DNA from: Marisa cornuarietis | Lineage: Eukaryota; Mollusca; Gastropoda; Architaenioglossa; Ampullariidae | Reading direction: 5' to 3' | Assembly: GCA_004794655.1 (NCBI GenBank) | Contig: SMMW01000018.1 | Location: 1,938,501-2,002,500 of the forward strand | DNA length: 64,000 bases | Part shown: positions 11,821 to 21,790 of the stretch, piece by piece | Layout: each line of letters opens with the position of its first letter | Numbering within the stretch: position 1 is the stretch's first letter | The notes under the pieces: model-generated | Told to the model about the DNA's origin: nothing | The model's database searches: none | What the model saw: the letters and a program-made list of their open reading frames with translations, nothing else | Program-made: the position numbers and the translations under genes

Positions 11821-12060
11821 AGGTGGACTGCTGTCTGTCTGCCGAGACCAACGCTTAGCCTCTTGCGAAGTCCTCCGCTGTTAGTCTTGAATGTGAATAA
11901 ACCGGAAGCTTTGTACACACCAGCCTCGTTCTAGTAGTTAAGCGAAACGTGGCTAAATCGGAAGCTTTGTGCACACCCGCCTCGTTCTGTAACTTAACTG
12001 AAAAAATCGTCTGCAAGCAGTCCAGTAACACTTGTTCACCTGGTCACTGCGCAAAATATG
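11790..12060 (+). repeat. Dispersed repeat with two internal sub-repeats
   Basis: Contains two tandem copies of a roughly 60-nt segment built around CCGGAAGCTTTGTACACACC (about 11895-11935) and TCGGAAGCTTTGTGCACACC (about 11958-11985). AAAAAATCGTCTGCAAGCAG follows. The same material lies in inverted orientation at about 44211-44357, where it is absent from the duplicated sister region, so it is mobile or was moved by a mobile element. Confidence 0.65.
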
Positions 12061-12149
12061 TATATTCATGGATGCAAGCACATCGGAAGTTCTTCATTGT
12101 GAGCCAACGCAGGTACATTTTGACGCAAAATTATGCAAATAATATCTAA

Positions 12150-14384
12150 AGATTTTAGTTGTAGTTGTCTAAACCACAATTATTCTTTAAAGTGCGTCAC
12201 TCGATAGATGCAGTAAATTTGACTTTTCGGAGCAACCAAGTAAAAAATCTTCATGCCTTTGAGGGGCTGAAAAAGGGTCTGCTGTATCTGATGTTTTAAT
12301 ATCATGAGCCATCTGAATATTGACAGACATGACAGTATTACAAAATTGGCATGTGGAATAAGATGATTTTACCCCCTTATATTGTAATGTAGTAACACAT
12401 GGTAAGAATGGGCTTCATTTAAGATGCAACGTAATTAGAATTGTAAAAGTTTTTTTTTTCATTTACTGACGATGCTGATTAAAGACATAACTAAGTGCCT
12501 TTTCTTAAAATGAAATTATTTTTTAAATCAAGCAAATCGAAAAAATTAAGCAGCAGAAAATTCCAAAAGAAAAGCCTTTTATTAAAGTAAAATGATTTTT
12601 ACATCAAGTATACAGAAAAAAATTGAAGGAGCAAAAAAGTTTAAAATAAATGCATGTCTGTCAGTTTGGTTCAAGAATGTATTCAAACATCTGTACTTGT
12701 GCTCTACATCAACATCTGTAGTTTTAGATAATCGATGGAATGTGTTTAAGTGTTGCTGCCAATTTTGTCAGACTATTTCATTCTTCTGACATAACTTGCA
12801 CTTCCCATATTGTTCAGTAACAATCATACACAACTTAAACAGAAATAAAGATATAGGAAGCATATTTATTCTAAGATAAAAAAAAAGATTTTGGCAAGCT
12901 CGCTAGCAGATCTGTGTTGTTGTTTTTTATGAAAGAGCATGTCTGGACGTTGTTTATGCAGGTGTACTGTGTCTTTGACATCTCTACAATGCCCATTTTG
13001 CTTCAGCAATTAAACTGGAATGTATTATGTATTAGTTACCCTCAAAATGCTGAGTATGTACTTTAAAAGTTTTATAAATACCCTTCACACTTTGTCAAAA
13101 TTAAAGCAGACAGGTCTTTATATATGTTCTTCCTACAAATAGGCCTATTACTACTCAATAAACATGTTTGAAATCCCCCTTGTTAACCCCTTCACTATGG
13201 TTTATAATCACCACTTGGTGGAGGGATGATCTAATCTAAAACAAAAACCAATTCCTATTAATGTGTAGAAATGTGTTCATGAATGAGGTGTCTCATTCAT
13301 CATGTGACAGATTTCAGCAAAAAAACATGAAAAATAATTGTTAGACCTTTCATGCTGCTACTCTTTGAGTATTTTCTAACATGTTTAATTATTTTTAAAT
13401 GCCCACTACCATCAACATTCTGACAGAACTTCAGTCAGCTCATTCATAGTTGGTATATTGACAAAATCCATATGAAAAAGTAAGAAAATAGAATTTATAC
13501 TTCCTTGTACCAACTTGAAATTTGAAAGTAAAAAAATTACAAAGAGGGAGTTGGGGAAGGGAAAGTTGCTGACTTTAAGTCAGCATATTTGAACCAGGCA
13601 TACTGTTTAAGGGGGTGGGGACATTTCTGCAGCCACCACACAGTCAGGAAGAATCTCGTGATTTTTTTCTTCCTGCTCTTTTTCATACCCATCTAACAAA
13701 TTGTCATTAAGCATGTATGTATGTGCTGTAAAATCTTTTTAAAAAGCATGTGTAAATGCACATGAAAGCTATAAACATCACATATGAAACATTGCATTTT
13801 TAACATCCATTTACACACAGAAATATGCATGCACATGGTGCAAACAGCTGTGAAAATGAATAATTTTGAAACTAAAATTAGCAATAAGTAATAAAAGATC
13901 CAAATATATAAATGAAGCAATTTCTTTGATGACAAGTACAAAAGAAAATAAGGTACTGCTGCAGGACTTACTTGTGGGGATGATTGTTATACAGCTACCT
14001 TAACTCACTTTTCAAAAGTGAAATTGTTGCCTCTGTTGAATACCTGCAAAAGGTCATTTTTTGTAAACAGCTGCAGCATACTCACAATCATACACTTTGA
14101 CTTTACATATTAAAATATAGTAGTTAGTTTCAACTTTTATTTCCATTAAAAACACAAGAATTTACTACATAGTAACTGACACAAGTGTACCAATTACTGA
14201 AGGTCATTATGATGAAGAGTAAAGTGCATACCTTGATAAGCAGTTTACAAACATCCCCTCATGGCTAGTAATGCATTTATCTGCAACTTCTGCTATGTAA
14301 CACAAAGGATATCACAGGATTGGCAGCATACTTTCTCACAATCCTTTTGCCCTGGCCATTCTTCACATCTGCCACACTGAGAGA
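12150..14384. other. AT-rich spacer without recognisable genes
   Basis: Short open frames at 12592-12789 and 13693-13941 are hydrophobic or low complexity and have no motif. TATA-like and AATAAA-like words are frequent because of base composition. Nothing is called. Confidence 0.5.
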
Positions 14385-15690
14385 TGGGATTACGAATACG
14401 AATACAAATAGTTTATTTGTTAGGCCTTTGGGCCCATTCAAAAAGATTGTCATGCAACATGATTCAGGGAAGATATATGGTACATAATAGATGCAAAATG
14501 TCAATAGTATATAATAGCATCTCTTTTCTTTGCCGCTAAATACAAAAACTTGGCAAGATTGTACAGTATTGTTTCGTTTTTTGTTGACATAAGATTCTGC
14601 AGTTTGAAATTATTTGGTATGGTGTAGTACATTTTCGGAATGAATTTTTTTCTCAAATCTTTTAGGCATGGACAACATAATATAAAATGGAACTCATCTT
14701 CTTCATCAATTTGACACATGGGGCATATTTTACTTATATTATTGTCAGAATATCTTAAATTATGTGTCATTATATCTGAAATACCAAAACGAAATCTTGC
14801 TAATGCATTTGTGATGAATCTATTAACATCTAAACTCAAATACATTTCTCTGTTAGTCACAGATTTAATTGATTTATAGAAACTAAACCCTTCACTGCTA
14901 TTGATTATAAAATCCCATTCTTGCCAGTGACAATCAATCAATCTTTGTTTAATTTATAAAATTGGTTACTGATTCCACTCCTTGATTTAGCCAAACATGT
15001 CCAAAACCATACCTAAATAGAAGTAACCTGATCTCAGATATCCAGTTTTGCTTTCCATTATTGTCTAATCGTTCTAACATTTTGTAAGCTCTCCATGGAA
15101 GTCTTTGTTGCTCCATCCTTGTTAATTTTATCCAATATCTGACACAGCTTATGTATATGCTAACGAAAAGTGGATATCTGCCAAAATCACCGTATATCAT
15201 CATGTTGGGGGTGTGTACACCCACACCCACAAATCTTTTCATAGCATATGTGTGAACTTTTTCAATTTCTATACAGACAATTCCATGAAGGCCCCAAAGT
15301 TCGGCTGCATAACATAAGATTGGTTTAACTTGCATATCAAATAGCCTGGTAAAAACATTTACAGAATGGTGTCCTATCTTGTATAATGTATTAATGATGC
15401 AGAATATTGCTTTCTTGGCCTTAGCAGTTAGGTCTTTAGATGCACGAGAAAAACTTAATCTTGAGGAGAAGTAAAGGCCTAATTATTTATATGTATTGAC
15501 CACATTTATTTGCATACCTCCATAGAGCCACCTTTCACTCGCTGCTAAAAATCCCCCTTCTCTAAAAACAACGATATTACTCTTGTTTAGATTAGCATTT
15601 AGGCCCAGTCGTACTGATGCGTTATGTAATGTATTTAGCTGGTGTTGTAGTCCTACTATAGTAGGACAGATGGGATTAGATACCACGAGT
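14385..15690 (-). mobile_element. 5'-truncated non-LTR (LINE) retrotransposon remnant
   Basis: Minus-strand reading recovers the C-terminal part of a LINE polyprotein. The end of the reverse transcriptase region lies at about 15650-15480 (GLQHQLNTL, then NANLNKSNIVVF, FREGG, and NTYK-stop-LGLYFS, where a Tyr codon has become TAA at 15483-15485). The thumb/linker follows (FDMQVKPILCYAAELWG, about 15344-15290). At about 14745-14670 is a C-terminal cysteine motif (CPMCQIDEEDEFHFILCCP). A frameshift lies near 14945. A short tandem tail (TATTCG)n at about 14395-14410 marks the 3' end, as in LINEs lacking poly-A. The stop and frameshift mean it is dead. Confidence 0.85.
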
Positions 15691-17470
15691 AAATAAAAAG
15701 TGAAGAGACAATAATACTTACAAATTTGTTTATGCACTTTTTCCACACAAAATGCCTTTTACTTCTGAAAATCAAAATGCATTTTTATATGTTTTCTTGT
15801 ATAAAATATGGGTTTTCAATCTTGTTAGCCTTCAGTTTGATCTCCTTACTATCTGCAAACTTTTCTCTCTTTAGTTTTGACTTGCAGTTAATCCTCCATA
15901 ACACACTAAGCATAATGTGTCTCCACTACTAGTCACTTATGAACTAAAAGAATATCAAACAACGGACTTTTCACATATTGTGAATTTGCTAAATAAATAT
16001 TAAAAGAAAGCATACGTGTAGTTTTAAAAATTTATGTACACGTACATAACATCGGTATAAAAATAACTGTTTTAAGACTTAGGAACACAATTTTAAACAG
16101 GTTTCAAGAACCTGCATGTGTTTCAAGAAGGAAAGTTGCGAATACAGGTGTGAACATTAAGTTTTTTAATCTGCCTTTTTGTTTACTTTTCCGTTTTTGT
16201 CACTGATGGTGCATCGGTCGTCAATCGGTAGACAATCTTCTTCATCACTAGGTTAGGACCTCGTTGTTCATAGATTGTAGTTGAACGCTAAGGGTCGTCT
16301 TTTTAGGGCTGGGCCATCTTGTTGTACGTAAAGATGAAAGAGATCGTTTGATGCAAGAGATCCGGTCAGGAAGTCGCATGAATCTCGTTTTTGCATGGTG
16401 GCCTCTCCACGCATAGAAAATGTCCGGTTCAACTTGGTTTTAGCTCATACAACACAGTTCTAGTGACAATATTGTAATAATTCGTCTTCGTAAGGCACGT
16501 AAACGGTTCAAAGTTTATCATGACATTGACAATTGTGTGTATTTTGCGGTTAATACCGCGTACAAGACGAATATGTATGCCCAGCGAGCTGTCCATGGAC
16601 CTTCAAAGATTATTATTTGTAAGAGTACAAGGTAGGTCTCGTCTGGAACCGCCTGACTTGCATCTTATGGTAGCAACCAAAGGGTTTTAAAAATTTTGGA
16701 AATATTATTGCCTTTTCTCAGTCCACATCCAACGTCTAAGTTTTTCTGTAGTATTTACTAAATCTCCGCATCTTCGTATCAGAGATTGTGTAGGGGTTAA
16801 GAGATGTCCACAGATACGTATGTGAAGTAGCTGAGATACTCTGTATTCACAACTATCCATTATTCTTCTGCTTTATTCCACTTTATTCATCAGTTCTCTA
16901 AAAGTTGTAGTGGGTGTGCTTTTTGTAAGCCTCTATTCTTCCTCAGTAACCATACTCGGCAAGATATAATGTTACACACAATCCAATATACAGATAAAAT
17001 AAACTGGCGCACGCACACATATTCATGCACAAGCTTATACATATGTACAATTGAAATAATGTCCGTTACAGGCTACAGGATGATAGATCTCCATTTCGTT
17101 TCTTTTTTTGTAGATTTGCATTACCTTTGTGTTTACCGTTGGATTTGTGTTTCTGCTACGCCACATGCTATCTTCTGAATTATTCTTCTATGTCTATACC
17201 ACGTAACTTCTTTTTTTATGGACCTTTTCAAATGGTTGACTAGCGGTTTCAGCTGCCACATCTGCGCCATCTTGCCGCTTATGGAACAATGTGTCAGCAG
17301 CACAGATTTAACTCTTTGATAAATTTTCTGCTATTACACCATGAATTTTTACGACTTGATGCAACTGCAATGCCATTCATCCCTGTGAAAGTCGGAATTG
17401 ACAGCTGTGTTTTCTGCAGTCTCTCGTCTCGGTCACCGGAACTTGTATTACCACTCGGAGTTTCAGAGAT
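15691..17470. other. Spacer without recognisable genes
   Basis: AT-rich sequence with only short random open frames. No splice-consistent coding similarity to either gene family was found. Confidence 0.5.
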
Positions 17471-17745
17471 GTAAAGGTAAAAGGTAAAGTTCATCCCATA
17501 ACCTTTTCAGGTCGTTGGGGAGTGAGGTGTTAGAGACCCCACTTTTCTCGGGGCAAGCTTTCACATGGGGGTAGTGCCAATCTCTTCTCTCTCGCTGCCT
17601 CACTTTCCCCAACCCTCTATGGAGTCAGGTACCCATCCCCGTCACCTGGGTCGACTTGGGGAAGTTTGCTGCGCTTATCGGGAATTGAACCAGCGCTCTC
17701 TCGGTTCGGACGCCAGCGCTCTAACCACTCGGCCATCCGCTTCCC
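17471..17745 (-). mobile_element. tRNA-derived SINE (family 1)
   Basis: On the minus strand the head reads like a Ser/Leu-type tRNA, with A box TGGCCGAGTGG (about 17728-17738) and B box GGTTCAATTCC. A roughly 170-nt body and an (ACCTTTT)n tail at 17471-17487 follow. Imperfect target-site duplications, TTCAGAGATGTA and TTCAGAGAGGTA, flank it (about 17461 and 17748). Pol III boxes plus body, tail and duplications distinguish it from a real tRNA gene. A relative on the plus strand lies at about 45141. Confidence 0.85.
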
Positions 17746-18437
17746 CTTCAGAGAGGTACAGATGTCTGGTTTCAAGATAGTGTGTACTATGACTGCTCAG
17801 TATTGTCTGCCGGGTTCCACGGGCTACCTCAAGGCAGATATCTGAACAGATCTCTTCTCGAATTCATCTTTTCCCGTTCGCAGTCAACCAGTCCTTTCCC
17901 ATGTTGTACCCCTGGCCTGCTTCGTGCGCAGATTTTTCCGCCTTTTATGTCTGATGCTGCGTCTATAGCAAGTTTGTTGCTGATATATTTGTTTTCAGTA
18001 TGTTTGTTATATACATTTTGAATCGGTTTGAATATCGGCTTTCAGTGTTTTTTATTCGGAAAACGTTTGTCAAGTCTACATGTAAAGTAGAGGAATGCGC
18101 TATATAAATCTGTACCATTATTATCCAAATTATTGTACGTCTGTACAAATATATAGTACATATGTATAATATTACATTTTACAGATATGTAAATATATTG
18201 TACATATGTACAGATATATTTTACATATGTACAGATATATTTTACATATCTACAAATATATTACTCACAAATTAGGGAGGAGAAGGTAGAAAAGAGAAGA
18301 CGGGCTATGACGAAAGATTCTCCTTTAAATGTTTAACACCATGCTCACAACACTCAGTGTTTTCCGTTATCAAAGACTTTAATTAAAAACAAGTAACAAC
18401 AAGCTGTTCATAAAATGCTTTTGGTTTCCCTTTGTAT
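17746..18437. other. Spacer and 3' flank of gene C, with a minisatellite
   Basis: 18135-18262 is a degenerate tandem repeat of about 26 nt (units like TACATATGTACAGATATATTT). 18280-18437 is the 3' flank of gene C and weakly resembles the flanks of A and B. An ATTAAA variant polyadenylation signal lies on the minus strand near 18378-18384. Confidence 0.6.
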
Positions 18438-21400
18438 TCAGCAGGCGGGGCCGTACACCTGAAAAATGAAGTAAGATCAATATAGTGCACAAATCAAGAC
18501 TGTTATTAACCTAATAAGAGAGAATCGCTTTATTTGAGTTGACTTTATTTGACTGTATTTATAATTGACATTATCTATCACTGAATATATTTATAAAAAA
18601 AATCTGGAGCGTAATTATGAAGGGAGGGTATCACGTTAATGTTGTACCCGTGAAATTAAGGAAAATCGTGTTGTCTACGTGGTTCAGATTCCCTGGGGTA
18701 AAGGGACAAAAGGCAATAGCCGCAGGAGACAATCGTTTGTCCTTTATTTCCAAATTTTACCTCTGGGCAACGTTTTACCCTCGCTTCCTGCGTATGGCCT
18801 CCGAGATATTTAGCGTATTCTTGTAGCTAGTAATTCTTCAGAACAGAAGGACGCTTCCAAAAGTATTGCCCGAGTCTCGTTCGAGTCCGTGACTGGAAAA
18901 TGTTCCCTGACTAGTGGGGTTGTGTGTACATGATTTTATCGTGCAACGCAGAAGGAAGCTGAAGGAGAGTATTTGCCTCTGCCCATCACATGCCGTACCT
19001 TAGCCACAGTCAGTCCCTGCCTCTAAGCTAGGCCATGAGACACTGCCAGTTTCTTTACAATGAGGTGTATGAAATCCTCTAAAAAATCATCTAAGCATGG
19101 TACCATTTCGTTTGAATCTGCACTTACAGTTTCTTATTTAAAAGAGAAACGTAGTGCAACAGACACTTACCCACAGAAGGTAGGCGCGGAACTCAGCTGC
19201 AGACACTCTGCCGTCTCCGTTATCTGGATAAGATCGGAGAAATCGTCAGACAAATCATTTACATGTAAGCTTTACAGACATTATATTTATAAATCATTGC
19301 AGTAAGAGACACACGAGGTAAATACTTCGCTGTACAAATATTACAAATAAAGCTAAAACGAGAAACGTAATCCACATGCATAACTCCTCGTTTTACAAAC
19401 ACCATAAACGAGAGAAATGGGATCCCCATACAATCAGTTTCAGACATTTTAGATAAACACTAGAAACACTTGACTTTACAGACATTGCAAATCAAGGTAG
19501 TACTAGACAGTTCATCTACATGTAAACACTTGTCACAGGTACTAGAGACTAAGTTAACACGATGCACATCATCCACATGTAAACACGTGTGTATAGGCAA
19601 TAAAAATGAAGGTAGAATGATAATTCATTCACATCGAAAAATATGAAACTAGGAGGACCTGAAATATTAAAGATAGGCTTTTAAAACGTGTCTTTTGTCT
19701 TTTTCTTTTGTATGCTGGTTCCGTCCATGATAGGAACAGTTTGAACAGTATTGAACACGTGTGTCAAGGTGACAGGTAGCAGGCATAGGGACTGGGCTTC
19801 TTTTGTGATCAGCAAATTGTCAGAAAAGGTACCAGAATTTTTATCCATACCAGAACATGCACCATAAGGAGAATTTGGTTTTATTCAGACTTGAAATCAT
19901 TTGGACTCTCTGAAGTTTAGCTGCTCAGCCATAAATAATTTGCTGGTTGTGTGAGTGTTTTGGTGTATAATGTTGTAGGTGTACTTTACGAATGGTTTTA
20001 ATGTGAGATTGCTTGCTTTAGTGTGATGTACCACTTGCCTTCTCCTTATTTTGTAACTACTGCTTTTAGTAACTGAACACACTCATTGGAATTAATAATT
20101 TTTTTAATTTGGTCATTTGTTGTCATTTTAAATTAGCATTTAAGACTGCGCATGAGTCAGCATTTTTAAGACGGGAAAATTTTCTTTTTTATTTTATTAG
20201 CTGGCTGTCCATATTGCCAGTGAATCAGTCAAAACGGAAGTTAACAGCAATGATAAGTGTTGTATAATCCAGATAACCAGATGCGCCAAGAGAAAGAAAC
20301 TGGAGACGAAACACAAACTTAAAGCAAATCCTAATGAGTCGTGTAACCATGACAACGTATGCATTACCTTCGCGACCCACCACCTGGTTGTAGATGGCCT
20401 CAATCTCGTACACAGTCAGCTTGCCGTCCTTGTTGGTGTCGTAGGCGTTAAAGGTGGCGCGTGCAAACTCCAGGCTGTCTCCGAAGCGCGCGTGCCACTT
20501 GTTGACGAAGTCATCTCTGTTGATGGACACCCCAGCGATGGCGGCCAGTGTGATGAGGGCGTCCTTGTTCATGCCCAGGATGGTGGCCTCGGAAAAGGGC
20601 ACTGGTAAAGAAGATTGACATTAAATTTTAAAATATTAAACATAAGATTTAACTTTATATAGTCGACAATAAAATTCTTGCCGAGTCTTTATCTGGGATC
20701 AGACTTTTGCCTTATAACCACTGTAAAAGATGTTATTGTAGTATATCATGAAATGACTTACGGCTGTACTGAAGGATGTCAGCAAAGCCGACCACAAACT
20801 CTGGCACAGTGATGAAGTTGTCCTCATTGCGATCCACAATGTCTGCAACCTGGTATTTGATGTCATACTGAATATAAGACTTAATCTCCTTACACACAGC
20901 ATGTTATATAAAAATGTGACAAACTATTCAAAAACTATTGAAAGCATGGAATGTTCTAGAGAATTTGTTTCCATATTTCATTTGTTTTCTGAGATTTTCT
21001 GCAGATGGGGACCGGACATGAGACAAAACAATTGGAAACAGTCCCCGTTACCGAAGGTGGAAACGATGCTTAACTCTTTGATAGTTTAGCTTTCTGCGTA
21101 TCGCTTGCACAATAACTAAAACACTTTATGTTACATAAAAAATTTACAACTTTCAGCATTACCAGTACAAGAGATGATTAAAAAGTAAAATCATATATGT
21201 TTACGAAGCAGTTGTACTTACAAGGGCAATAACTTCTACTTCTCTCATCTGCTGCACATTCGAGTGGCACTGTGTATGCAGCTGGGCAGATGCAGCTCTT
21301 GTAGAAAGAAATGGAAACAATTACCTTTTTGGAAAATGGTCAGCAAAATGTGTCATAATAAAATGCATCACCTATAATTTATCTTGTTTACGCTATCGAA

Positions 21401-21597
21401 ACTATAAATCTGGCAAACACATTCTCAAATCCTTTGTTTCTTTCCAAAAGTTGTAGTTTCATTGTTCAAATACGAACTGAAAATTTCTGTGAAAATTTAA
21501 AGCGGTTTTTATGTTCCAGTACCAATGTATTTACTAGATTGTGTTAAAATCCTCAAGCTTACCCCAGAAAACAGGCCAGAATAACGAAGGCGTTCAT
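18438..21597 (-). CDS. Secreted EF-hand calcium-binding protein, gene C
   Basis: Six exons on the minus strand: 21563-21597, 21222-21297, 20762-20849, 20368-20601, 19171-19223 and 18438-18458, giving 168 aa. Signal peptide MNAFVILACFLG, probable cut after ASA16. EF loop 1 is D43-E54, loop 2 D121-E132 (DTNKDGKLTVYE), and atypical loop 3 E144-E155. The protein ends VYGPAC. It is the most diverged of the three in exon 2 (QLHTQCHSNVQQMREVEV) and lacks the C42 of A and B (ADIV instead of ADIC), leaving C22 and C168 as the only mature cysteines. The promoter has the cleanest TATAAA plus a perfect CRE. It is separated from gene B by 8 kb that includes the LINE and SINE. Confidence 0.88.
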
Positions 21598-21657
21598 TTT
21601 TGGGCAGGAAGGGTGTTACTATCGCGTGACGAGTCCTGTGTGGAGGGCTCTCACGCT

Positions 21658-21790
21658 CCCTAATTTATAGGCCTTTGATAAGGAGTTCATTTGGGAAATA
21701 ATTTCGATTTTGATGACGTCACAAAACTAGGGGTCAGACTTAGTGCTTCATTGGACGACCTTGCCGCAGACTTTGTCCCTGTTGGCTCGA
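21658..21790 (-). promoter_or_regulatory. Promoter of EF-hand gene C
   Basis: Reading the minus strand, CTTATCAAAGGCCTATAAAT lies at 21662-21681 (GATA-type site, TCF/LEF-like site, TATA box about 68 nt from the ATG). A perfect palindromic CRE, TGACGTCA, lies at 21714-21721. The upstream block GGACGACCTTGCCGCAGACTTTG lies at 21753-21775. The order and spacing repeat those of genes A and B, which argues for shared control. Confidence 0.7.

Noticed and set aside
13693..13941. Minus-strand 82-codon frame in the B-C spacer
   Set aside because: Hydrophobic, Cys-rich translation of AT-rich DNA without splice sites, promoter or paralogue.
17660..17740. A genuine tRNA-Ser gene on the minus strand
   Set aside because: A/B boxes are present, but the sequence is followed by a SINE body, tail and target-site duplications, and the acceptor stem does not pair.
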